A stretch of 64,000 nt of DNA from Blastococcus sp. HT6-4 (lineage in GTDB: Bacteria > Actinomycetota > Actinomycetes > Mycobacteriales > Geodermatophilaceae): assembly GCF_039679125.1 (NCBI RefSeq), contig NZ_CP155551.1, positions 682,001 through 746,000 of the forward strand. The letters are read 5' to 3'. Shown one piece after another: positions 8,423-16,140 of the stretch. Each line of letters opens with the position of its first letter. Position 1 is the first letter of the stretch. A program made the translations under genes and the position numbers. The notes under the pieces were generated by a model, which had not been told where the DNA came from, ran no database searches, and saw only the letters and a list, made by a program, of their open reading frames with translations.

Positions 8423-9097
8423 GTGGCTGAGCGGTCCGATACCGGGAGCGAGCCCGCCACCCGGCCCCAGGATCTCCTGCGCCGGCCGCGCGTGGTCGTC
8501 CCGGCGGTGCTCGTGGTCGTCGCCGCGGTGGTCGCCGTCCTGATCGGCGTGGGCGGGGCCGACGAGCCGGCCGGGTCATCCCCGTCCTCGGCGGCGTCCA
8601 CGGCGGCCACGCCCACCGAGCTCACGCCGGCGCCGGTGGATCCGGCCGCTCCGCCGACACCGGCCGAGACACCGGTTCCCCCGGACGGCGACCAGCCGCC
8701 GCAGACCCTTCCCGAGGTGCCCCTCGACGAGCCGGTCGAGGAGGCGGGCATCACCGGGTCCCTGGTGTCGCTGGAGGAGTTCCAGGCCGACGGCAACGGC
8801 CCGGGGAACATCGACGGTCCCGCGCTGCGCGTCACGGTCCGACTGGTCAACGACACCGGCGCCGACCTGGACCTGACCGGCGTGTCGGTGGACCTCCTCC
8901 ACGGCCCCGACCGCACGGCGGCCTCGCCCGTCGAGGACCGGTCGCACTCACCCCTGACCGGCGTCCTACCGCCCGGCGACGCGGCCGAGGGCGTCTACGT
9001 CTTCGGCGTCCCGGAAGAGGCGCGGGGCGATGTCCGCGTCGAGGTCGGTCCCCGGCCCGGCGCCCCGGTGATGGTGTTCATCGGGAGCGTGCGGTGA
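8423..9097 (+). CDS. Membrane-anchored protein of unknown function in the EPS cluster
   Basis: I do not recognise a named family. The protein is 224 aa with a short cytosolic head, one membrane helix at about residues 27-48, a Ser/Thr/Pro/Ala-rich spacer (50-105), and an extracellular domain of about 110 residues containing LRVTVRLVNDTGADLDL and VYVFGVPEEARGDVRVEV. That last part resembles the immunoglobulin-like fold of DUF4352 lipoproteins, which is a guess from pattern only. The start is GTG 8423 after GAGGGGAG. It overlaps or abuts the next gene and probably acts at the cell surface with the polysaccharide machinery. Confidence 0.7.
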   Translation: MAERSDTGSEPATRPQDLLRRPRVVVPAVLVVVAAVVAVLIGVGGADEPAGSSPSSAASTAATPTELTPAPVDPAAPPTPAETPVPPDGDQPPQTLPEVPLDEPVEEAGITGSLVSLEEFQADGNGPGNIDGPALRVTVRLVNDTGADLDLTGVSVDLLHGPDRTAASPVEDRSHSPLTGVLPPGDAAEGVYVFGVPEEARGDVRVEVGPRPGAPVMVFIGSVR

Positions 9098-9147
9098 GCC
9101 CCGACGGCCCCGTCGCCATGCCTCACGAGCACGAGCGGAGAACCGGC

Positions 9148-9582
9148 ATGGCACGCGAAGTCGGCTACACCACGGGCGTCTACGACATGTTCCACATCGG
9201 ACACCTCAACATCCTGCGCCGCGCGCGGATGCTGTGCGACCACCTCGTCGTCGGGGTGACCACCGACGAGCTGTCGCTCGCGGTGAAAGGAAAGACGCCG
9301 GTCATCCCGTTCGAGGAACGGATGGAGATCGTGCGCGCCGTCCAGTACGTCGACGAGGTCGTGCCCCAGACGACGATGGACAAGCTCGCGGCATGGGAGC
9401 AGTTGCGCTTCGACGCGGTCTTCGTCGGCGACGACTGGAAGGGCACGGACAAGTGGAACGCCCTCGAGCGCGACTTCGCCCAGCGAGGTGTCCGGGTGCA
9501 CTACTTCCCGTACACGACGCAGACGTCGAGCACGCTGCTGCGTGCGGCGCTCACCCGTCTCACCCGGCCGGTCGCGGGCTGA
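9148..9582 (+). CDS. Glycerol-3-phosphate cytidylyltransferase-like enzyme (TagD family)
   Basis: Couples CTP to a polyol phosphate, classically glycerol-3-P, giving CDP-glycerol. The protein is 144 aa and carries TTGVYDMFHIGHLNILRRAR with the catalytic HxGH, PFEERMEIV, and GDDWKGTDKW, the substrate region of TagD. The usual C-terminal RTEGISTT is replaced by YTTQTSST, so the exact alcohol may differ. The start is chosen as ATG 9148 behind CGGAG; in-frame starts at 9094 (overlapping the previous stop as GTGA) and 9118 would add a poorly conserved leader. Its likely partner is the CDP-alcohol transferase at 10404-11165. Confidence 0.85.
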   Translation: MAREVGYTTGVYDMFHIGHLNILRRARMLCDHLVVGVTTDELSLAVKGKTPVIPFEERMEIVRAVQYVDEVVPQTTMDKLAAWEQLRFDAVFVGDDWKGTDKWNALERDFAQRGVRVHYFPYTTQTSSTLLRAALTRLTRPVAG

Positions 9583-9585
9583 CCC

Positions 9586-10335
9586 GTGGTCATGGGAGAC
9601 CCCGCGGTGGCCTCACCCGTCACGCCCGGAGCCGAGGACCGGCTCCGTCGCTGGCTGATCCGTCGCGCCGGTGAACTGCGCGGCCGGCCTCTCGCCATCG
9701 ATGAGCGCATCCCCGTCGGAACCCTGGGCTCCCTCGTCCTCGAGCGCGCCGCCATGGCCGCCCGTGGTCTCGCGCGGTTCCCCACCCGTTCGCCCCGGCC
9801 GTTCGTCGGCCGGGGCGTCCGGCTGCGCGCCAAGCACCGGCTGCTCTTCGGGCGGGGGGTGACCTTCGGCCACGGCAGCCTCGTAGACGCCACGTCGGTC
9901 CATGGGGTGACACTCGGCAACGGCGTCACCGTGGGCCGCAACACCCGGATCGAGTGCACGGGCAGCGTGGCCACCCTGGGCGCCGGTCTGGCCGTCGGTG
10001 ACGGCACGGGCCTGGGCACCGACTCCCTGTACGGCTGCGCCGGGGGGATCACGATCGGCCGCGACACCATCGTCGGCAACTACGTGTCGTTCCACTCCGA
10101 GGATCACGTGTTCGCCAGCCGCGAGCTGCCCATCCGGGACCAGGGGGTGACCCACCAGGGCATCGAGGTGGGAGACGGCTGCTGGATCGGCTCGCGGGTG
10201 ACCGTCCTGGACGGGGCCCGCATCGGCGACGGCTGCGTCATCGCCGCCGGCGCCGTGGTGGTGGCGGGGGACTACCCCCCGTACGGCGTGTACGGCGGGG
10301 TGCCCGCGCGGCTGCTCCGCGAGCGCTCCCGCTGA
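9586..10335 (+). CDS. Hexapeptide-repeat acyltransferase (left-handed beta-helix)
   Basis: Probably O-acetylates a sugar of the surface polymer, like the LbH acetyltransferases of capsule clusters. The protein is 249 aa. Residues 75-240 show [LIV]-G-x4 hexapeptide turns such as VTLGNGVTVGRNTRIE, ITIGRDTIVGNYVSF and IEVGDGCWIGSRVTVLDG. SFHSEDHVF contributes the likely catalytic His, and the C-terminal GGVPARLL is the family trademark. The first 70 residues are helical and atypical. Starts at GTG 9586 and ATG 9592 are both possible, 3-9 nt after the cytidylyltransferase, so translation is coupled. Confidence 0.85.
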   Translation: MVMGDPAVASPVTPGAEDRLRRWLIRRAGELRGRPLAIDERIPVGTLGSLVLERAAMAARGLARFPTRSPRPFVGRGVRLRAKHRLLFGRGVTFGHGSLVDATSVHGVTLGNGVTVGRNTRIECTGSVATLGAGLAVGDGTGLGTDSLYGCAGGITIGRDTIVGNYVSFHSEDHVFASRELPIRDQGVTHQGIEVGDGCWIGSRVTVLDGARIGDGCVIAAGAVVVAGDYPPYGVYGGVPARLLRERSR

Positions 10336-10342
10336 CGACCCG

Positions 10343-10376
10343 CAACCTGGGTGACAGGCCGCTGTCACCCAGGTTG
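10343..10376. terminator. Perfect bidirectional terminator hairpin
   Basis: CAACCTGGGTGACAG (10343-10357) pairs over all 15 bp with CTGTCACCCAGGTTG (10362-10376) around a GCCG loop. It sits between converging genes (acyltransferase and CDP-alcohol transferase) and should stop transcription in both directions. Confidence 0.85.
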
Positions 10377-10377
10377 C

Positions 10378-10402
10378 CCGGCCCTCCGGAGGAGAGGGCC
10401 GG
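10378..10402. terminator. Second hairpin of the convergent junction
   Basis: CCGGCCCTC (10378-10386) pairs with GAGGGCCGG (10394-10402) around a 7-nt loop, right after the stop codon of the minus-strand gene. It reinforces the neighbouring 15-bp hairpin. Confidence 0.65.
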
Positions 10403-10403
10403 C

Positions 10404-11165
10404 TCAGGCCGTGGCGGCGCGGCGGTCGGCGTCCAGCTGGGCGAGCTGACGCCGCCAGCGGACCAGCGCCCCGGTCAGGTAGGCGATGTTGCCGAGCAGG
10501 AGGACGGCGTAGGCGGTGAGGAAGATCGGCCGCCAGCCGAAAGCCACGAAGGCCACGCACAGCAGCCCGTAGTCGGCCGGGGCGATCAGCACCGACCGGA
10601 TCATCGACCGGCGTCCTCCGGCGTCGCGCACGGGACGCGGCCCGCCGCGCAGCTGCTCGATGAGCGTGTTGCCGAAGAAGAGGACCGTCACCACGACCTG
10701 GAAGGCCGCCGGCAGCGCCAGGGCGGTCTCGTCCACCCCGCCGAAGCGGTAGAGCGAGATCAGCACGGCCAGGTGGATGGAGGCGTTCTTCGCGCAGTCG
10801 ATCATGTGGTCGAGCCACTCGCCGGTCAGCGTGCCGCCGCCGCGCAGCCGGGCGAGCTGCCCGTCGGAGGAGTCCAGCGCGTACCCGAGGCAGAGCAGGG
10901 CCGCCACGACCACGCCCATGACCACGCCCGGGGGCATCGTGGCGACGATGACGATGGCGGTGAACGTCAGGGCCGCACTCACGGCGGTCACCTGGTTCGG
11001 AGTCATCCCGAGCACGTGGGCCACGGCGGCGAAGCGCCGGCCCAGCGGACGGTTGACCACCCGCGAGTAGAGCGGGATGCCGTAGTTCGACTTGCCCGCC
11101 GACCGTAGTTGGGCCAGGGCCTCGGTGACAGTGGGCCGGGATCGGACGGGGTGGATCGCGGCCAT
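10404..11165 (-). CDS. CDP-alcohol phosphatidyltransferase family membrane enzyme
   Basis: Transfers a phospho-alcohol from a CDP-alcohol to a second alcohol, releasing CMP, within the membrane. The protein is 253 aa. The family motif DxxDGxxARx8Gx3Dx3D is intact as LDSSDGQLARL ... GEWLDHMID near residues 98-120. About six membrane helices are visible. The start is ATG 11165 with AGGAGG slightly far upstream (10 nt). In a polysaccharide cluster that also has a TagD-like cytidylyltransferase, the likely role is making a polyol-phosphate-modified lipid or glycan rather than housekeeping phospholipid. That role is inferred; the family is certain. Confidence 0.9.
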   Translation of the reverse strand: MAAIHPVRSRPTVTEALAQLRSAGKSNYGIPLYSRVVNRPLGRRFAAVAHVLGMTPNQVTAVSAALTFTAIVIVATMPPGVVMGVVVAALLCLGYALDSSDGQLARLRGGGTLTGEWLDHMIDCAKNASIHLAVLISLYRFGGVDETALALPAAFQVVVTVLFFGNTLIEQLRGGPRPVRDAGGRRSMIRSVLIAPADYGLLCVAFVAFGWRPIFLTAYAVLLLGNIAYLTGALVRWRRQLAQLDADRRAATA

Positions 11166-11533
11166 CGTGCTGGGTCCTCCTGGAGCGTCGGTTCCCGGGC
11201 GCCACCGGCGAGGCCGGCCGGAGTCCCGGTCCCGGCCATCCTCGCCCCGCCGCGGACGGGCCGGGAGGGGCTCGCGGTCGGGCTGACCCCCACGGGTGAG
11301 CCCGGCAGCCGACCCGACCGGCGTCGCGCCGCGGCTGCGGCCATCTCCACTGCGGAGCGTTACGGCGTTGCGTTACCAGGAGTAGTTACAGCACCACATA
11401 AGGCTCGTGGACGTGGCAAGGTGAACTACATCGAGTGACGTTCGTGGTCTGGAGGGCCCGTGATCGTCACGCTTAGTATCCGACGGTTGCTCGAGCTGGG
11501 GGCTCGAGCCGACCGCGCGGGGGGAACATCGAG
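11166..11533 (+). promoter_or_regulatory. 368-nt intergenic region with promoter and leader hairpin of the giant exoprotein gene
   Basis: No gene is seen here. The left part holds the leader of the minus-strand CDP-alcohol transferase. The region 11350-11440 is the least GC-rich patch of the cluster. TAGTAT (11474-11479) is a good -10 for the rightward gene. The leader after it folds GCTCGAGC (11489-11496) onto GCTCGAGC (11502-11509), and a G-rich ribosome-binding site lies at 11519-11525. Confidence 0.5.
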
Positions 11534-14500
11534 ATGACGGATCGGACAGGCCTGACGACGGCGCTCGAACGGATGGTCGCGCTCGTCGTGGCCGCACTGC
11601 TCGTGACCGGAGCGATCTCCGTGACGGCCGTGGCACGGGCGGATTCCGCACCGGCCGATCCGACCGATCCGGCGACACCGCGCACGGTGACGGCGGACCC
11701 GCTGCCCACCACGCAGATCAACGGCATCGCGTGGTCGCAGGTCGTCGTCGGGAACACCGTGTACGTCGCCGGCAAGTTCTCCTCCGCGCGCCCGGCCGGT
11801 GCCGCGGCGGGCGTGGGCGAGACCCCGCGGGGCAACCTGCTGGCCTACGACATCCGCACCGGCGAACTCCTCACCTCGTTCGCCCCCCGGCTCAACGGGC
11901 AGGCGCTGGTCGTCACGGCGTCCCCGGACGGCTCCCGCATCTACGTCGGCGGTGACTTCACCGAGGCCGACGGCCAGGTCCGCCGCAAGATCGCGGCCTA
12001 CAGCACCGCGACCGGCCGGCTGATCGACACCTTCAAGCCGAGCGTCTCCGGCCAGGTCCGGGCCATCGCGGCGACCGACACGACCGTCTACCTGGGAGGC
12101 GGCATCTCCGCCGTCGGCTCCACGGCGCGGCACCGGCTGGCCGCGGTCCGGGCGGACAACGGCGCCCTGCTGCCGTGGGCTCCTCGCCCGGGCACCGGTC
12201 CCACGGACGGCAACGACGACGGCAACACGGCGACGAGTGACCATGTCACGGGCTTGGTGGTCACCCTGGGCGGCAGGCAGATCGTGGCCTCCGGGCGCTT
12301 CTACACGATGAACGGCGCCCGGGCGACGGGGATCGCGGCGATGGATGCGGCCTCCGGTGCGAACCGCGCCTTCGCGGTCAACCAGTTGATCACCAATCAG
12401 GGAATCAACTCGGCGATCTACAGCCTGTCGACCGACGGGACCTACGTCTACGGCACCGGGTACGACTACTACGGCCCCGGCAACGTGGAGGGTTCGTTCA
12501 AGGCCGCCGCGGACGGCGGAGTCCTGCAGTGGATGAACGACTGCCACGGTGACACCTACTCGAGCTTCCCGATGAACGGCGCTCTCTACATCGCCGGGCA
12601 CCCGCACGTGTGCAGCAACATCGGGGGGTTCCCGGAGCACGACCCGCAGATCAACCGGTTCGCGACCGCCACGAGCCTCGTCGCCACCGGCCGGGTGGGC
12701 ACCGCCACCATCGCCAACGCGAACTTCACCGGGAAGCCCGCCCCGTCCCTGCTGCCCTGGTTCCCCATCATGACGCAGGGCACGGTGTCCGGGGCCTCGC
12801 AGGCGGGCTGGTCGGTGGCCGGCAACGACCGGTACGTCGTCTACGGCGGGGAGTTCCCACGGGTGAACGGCAAGGACCAGCAGGGCCTCGTCCGTTTCGC
12901 CCTCGCGGAGAACGCGCCGAGGAAGGTGGCCCCGAGCGCGGCGGGCTTCACCGCCACGGCCACCGCCGTGTCGCCGGGTGTCGTGCGCGTCGGCTGGAAC
13001 GCCGTCTCCGACCAGGACAACGGCAACCTGACCTACCGGGTGTGGAAGGACGGCGCGGCCGGCACTCCCGTGCACACGCGCACGGCGGCCTCCCAGTTCT
13101 GGGACCGCCCGTCCATGGCCTTCACCGACACGGGGGTCACCCCCGGCACGCACACGTACCGGGTGAGCGCCACCGATCCGGCCGGCAACCGCATCAACAC
13201 GGCCTGGGTCACCGTGACCGCCACGTCGGGCACCACCCCCGCCCGGGCCTACGTCGACATGGTGCGTGCCGATGGTGCGGAGTCGTTGTGGTCGCTTTCG
13301 GAGAACTCGGGCATGGCCCGTGACCGGGTGGGGAGCAACGACCTCACCGTCAACAGCGGCGTGACGCGCGGCCAGGGCGGTGCCCTCACCGGTGACCGGG
13401 ACACCGCCTTCGCCTTCAACGGCTCGTCCACCGGTTACGCCGTGGCGAACCGCGGTGCGACGTTCGGTCCCCAGACCTTCAGCCTCGAGGCCTGGTTCCA
13501 GACGACCTCCACGCGTGGCGGGAAGATCATCGGCTACGGCAACGCCGTCACCGGGACGAGTTACCACAACGACCGGCACATCTACATGGACGCGCAGGGG
13601 CGGGTCTCCTTCGGCGTCTTCCCCGGGAGCATGCGGACGATCACCTCCACGAACCGTCTCAACGACGGCCGCTGGCACCATGTCGTGGGGACGCTCGGCC
13701 CCCAGGGCATGTCCTTCTACGTCGACGGCGCACTGGTCGGCTCCCGCGCCGACGTGTACCACGCGCAGAACGGCTACACCGGCCAGTGGCGCATCGGCGG
13801 TGACACGTCCTGGGCCGGCGCCAACTTCTTCCAGGGGCGCATCGACGAGGTCGCGGTCTACCGGACCGTCCTGCCGGCCGATCGCGTCCGTGCCCACCAC
13901 ACCCTGGCCACCACCGGGACGGTGACCAACTCGGCGCCGACAGCCGCCTTCACCTCCTCGGTCACGGACCTCGCCGCCGCCTTCGACGGCACCGGCTCGA
14001 CCGACCGGGACGGTCAGATCCGCGCATGGGCGTGGGACTTCGGTGACGGCACCCGCGGTGACGGATCCCGCGTCGAGCACGCCTACGGCGCGGCCGGCAC
14101 CTACACCGTCCGTCTCGTGGTCACCGACGACCGCGGCGCGACCGCGAGCGTCACCCGGCAGGTGACCGTGACCGCGCCGCAGCCGAACCGGGCGCCGGAC
14201 GCCGCATTCGACGCGCAGGCCACCGGCCTGAGCGTGGCGCTCGACGCCTCAGGCAGCAGTGACGGCGACGGCACCGTCGTGGGCTGGGCCTGGGACCTCG
14301 GTGACGGCACGACGGCAACTGGTCGGACCATCCGTCACAGCTACGGCACCGACGGCACCTACACCGTCCGGCTCACGGTGACCGACGACGACGGCGCGAC
14401 CACCACGGCCGAGCAGCCGGTCACGGTCGTCACCCCGAGCGTGCTCGCGTCGGACACCTTCGACCGGACCGTCACCGGCGGTCTCGGTACCGCGGACGTC

Positions 14501-16045
14501 GGTGGCCCCTGGACGGCCACCTTCGGCACCACCCGGCAGTCGGTGGCCGACGGCGTCGCCTCCCTGCAGCTGGCCGCGCCGGGCAACAACACCGGTTCTG
14601 CCCTCACCGGGGTCGCCACCACGAGCGCCGACCTCCGGACCGCCTTCTCGCTGAGCGCGGCGCCCACCGGCAGTGGTACCTACGTCTACGTCCGCGGTCG
14701 CGTCGTGGGCACGTACCAGGAGTACCGGGCGCGGCTGCGCATGCTCGCCGACGGTCGCGTCGCGGTCTCCTTCAGCCGGCAGACCGGCAGCGCCTCCGAG
14801 ACGCTCATCGGCGGGGAGGTCGTGGTCCCCGGCCTGACCTACGTTCCCGGCACGGTGCTCAACGTCCGCACGCAGGTCCAGGGCGCCGGGACCACCGAGC
14901 TCGCGCTCTCCGTCTGGGCCGAGGGCACGCCCGAGCCGGCCACACCGACGGTGACGCGGACCGACTCCAGCGCCTCGCTGCAGGCGGCCGGTGGGCTGGG
15001 CCTGTCCGCCTACCTCTCGGGCAGCTCGACGGCCCCGCTGGCCGTTCGGTTCACCGGCCTGACCGCCGTGCCTGTCGGCGCGTCGGAGCCGGAGCCGGAG
15101 CCGAATGCCGCGCCGCAGGGCGCGTTCACAGCCACTGCCGACCAGCTGACCGGATCGTTCGACGCCACCGGCTCGACCGACACCGACGGCACGGTCACCG
15201 GCTGGGCGTGGGACTTCGGAGACGGCACCACCGGTACCGGGGCCACGGTGACACACGTCTACGAGACAGCCGGCACGTACACCGTGCGTCTCACCGTCAC
15301 CGACGACCAGGGCGCCACCGGCACCGCGGAGCGCACGCTCACGGTCAGCGCGCCGCCCGCGGATGGCGGGGAGGAGCCGGAGGACCCGGCCGAGCCGCAG
15401 CCGTTCGCGCTGGACACCTTCGCTCGGACGGTCACCGGCGGCCTGGGCACCGCCGACGTCGGCGGCCCGTGGACGGCCACGTTCGGCGGCACCCGGCAGT
15501 CGGTGGCCGGAGGCACCGCCACGCTGGACCTCCTGGCGCCCGGCAACAACACGGGCAGCGCCCTCACCGGCGTCTCGGCGGCCGACACCGATCTGACGGC
15601 GACGTTCTCGCTGTCGGCGGCCCCCACCGGCGCGGGTACCTACGTCTACGTCCGGGCGCGCGTGGTCGGCACGTACCAGGAGTACCGGGCGCGGCTGCGG
15701 ATGCTGGCCGACGGCCGGGTCGCGGTCGCCTTCACCCGCCAGGCCGGCACCGCCAGCGAATCGGTGATCGGTGGTGAGGTCGTCGTCCCCGACCTCGTCT
15801 ACGTGCCCGGCACCGCGCTGTCGGTCCGCGTGCAGGCGACGGGCATGGGGACGACAGAGCTCGCCGCCACGGTGTGGTCGACGGGCAGTCCCGAGCCCGG
15901 GACACCGACGGTGACCCGGACGGACACCACGCCGTCGCTCCAGACCCCGGGCGGGGTGGGCATCTCCGCCTACCTCTCCGGCAGTGCCACCGCACCGGTC
16001 TCGGTCCGGGTCACCGCCTTCCGGGCCGGCCCCCTGCAGGGCTGA
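11534..16045 (+). CDS. Giant secreted protein: beta-propeller, FN3, LamG, three PKD domains, two C-terminal modules
   Basis: A predicted exported 1503-residue adhesin or matrix protein. Domains in order: signal peptide (1-38, hydrophobic VALVVAALLVTGAISV then AVARADS); a propeller-like region (about 45-465) with repeats such as VVVGNTVYVAGKFSS and IYVGGDFTEADG; an FN3 domain (466-562); a LamG/concanavalin-like domain (570-795, SLEAWFQTTS, RWHHVVGTL, RIDEVAVYRT); PKD1 (799-880) and PKD2 (885-970), each with WAWDFGDGT or WAWDLGDGT; a 205-residue module with FDRTVTGGLGTADVGG and TYQEYRARLRMLADGR; PKD3 (1190-1275); and a second copy of the module. There is no LPxTG motif or C-terminal helix, so it is released or held non-covalently. 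Its place inside the EPS cluster suggests a polymer-binding role, which is inference. Confidence 0.88.
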   Translation: MTDRTGLTTALERMVALVVAALLVTGAISVTAVARADSAPADPTDPATPRTVTADPLPTTQINGIAWSQVVVGNTVYVAGKFSSARPAGAAAGVGETPRGNLLAYDIRTGELLTSFAPRLNGQALVVTASPDGSRIYVGGDFTEADGQVRRKIAAYSTATGRLIDTFKPSVSGQVRAIAATDTTVYLGGGISAVGSTARHRLAAVRADNGALLPWAPRPGTGPTDGNDDGNTATSDHVTGLVVTLGGRQIVASGRFYTMNGARATGIAAMDAASGANRAFAVNQLITNQGINSAIYSLSTDGTYVYGTGYDYYGPGNVEGSFKAAADGGVLQWMNDCHGDTYSSFPMNGALYIAGHPHVCSNIGGFPEHDPQINRFATATSLVATGRVGTATIANANFTGKPAPSLLPWFPIMTQGTVSGASQAGWSVAGNDRYVVYGGEFPRVNGKDQQGLVRFALAENAPRKVAPSAAGFTATATAVSPGVVRVGWNAVSDQDNGNLTYRVWKDGAAGTPVHTRTAASQFWDRPSMAFTDTGVTPGTHTYRVSATDPAGNRINTAWVTVTATSGTTPARAYVDMVRADGAESLWSLSENSGMARDRVGSNDLTVNSGVTRGQGGALTGDRDTAFAFNGSSTGYAVANRGATFGPQTFSLEAWFQTTSTRGGKIIGYGNAVTGTSYHNDRHIYMDAQGRVSFGVFPGSMRTITSTNRLNDGRWHHVVGTLGPQGMSFYVDGALVGSRADVYHAQNGYTGQWRIGGDTSWAGANFFQGRIDEVAVYRTVLPADRVRAHHTLATTGTVTNSAPTAAFTSSVTDLAAAFDGTGSTDRDGQIRAWAWDFGDGTRGDGSRVEHAYGAAGTYTVRLVVTDDRGATASVTRQVTVTAPQPNRAPDAAFDAQATGLSVALDASGSSDGDGTVVGWAWDLGDGTTATGRTIRHSYGTDGTYTVRLTVTDDDGATTTAEQPVTVVTPSVLASDTFDRTVTGGLGTADVGGPWTATFGTTRQSVADGVASLQLAAPGNNTGSALTGVATTSADLRTAFSLSAAPTGSGTYVYVRGRVVGTYQEYRARLRMLADGRVAVSFSRQTGSASETLIGGEVVVPGLTYVPGTVLNVRTQVQGAGTTELALSVWAEGTPEPATPTVTRTDSSASLQAAGGLGLSAYLSGSSTAPLAVRFTGLTAVPVGASEPEPEPNAAPQGAFTATADQLTGSFDATGSTDTDGTVTGWAWDFGDGTTGTGATVTHVYETAGTYTVRLTVTDDQGATGTAERTLTVSAPPADGGEEPEDPAEPQPFALDTFARTVTGGLGTADVGGPWTATFGGTRQSVAGGTATLDLLAPGNNTGSALTGVSAADTDLTATFSLSAAPTGAGTYVYVRARVVGTYQEYRARLRMLADGRVAVAFTRQAGTASESVIGGEVVVPDLVYVPGTALSVRVQATGMGTTELAATVWSTGSPEPGTPTVTRTDTTPSLQTPGGVGISAYLSGSATAPVSVRVTAFRAGPLQG
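14453..15070 (+). repeat. First copy of a 206-residue module repeat
   Basis: Begins GACACCTTCG and encodes FDRTVTGGLGTADVGG through the RFTGLTAV region. It aligns without gaps to 15413-16030 at a constant 960-bp offset, so the two copies diverged by substitution only. Confidence 0.85.
15413..16030 (+). repeat. Second copy of the 206-residue module repeat
   Basis: Pairs with 14453-15070. Long identical stretches remain, for instance the codons for TYVYVR, VVGTYQEYRARLRMLADGR and GEVVVP. The copy ends nearly at the stop codon, and PKD3 lies between the two copies. Confidence 0.85.
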
Positions 16046-16140
16046 TCCGCGCCGACCGGTACCGCGGTGCGGCAGCGCCACACCTCGGACCGGCCGGCGC
16101 AATGCCGGGAACACAGCGGCACGGTGGGGAGGATGGACCG

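Noticed and set aside
14453-16030. CRISPR-like or tandem mobile repeat
   Set aside because: The two copies are 960 bp apart, are in frame, and encode one protein module. No short direct repeats with spacers exist anywhere in the window.
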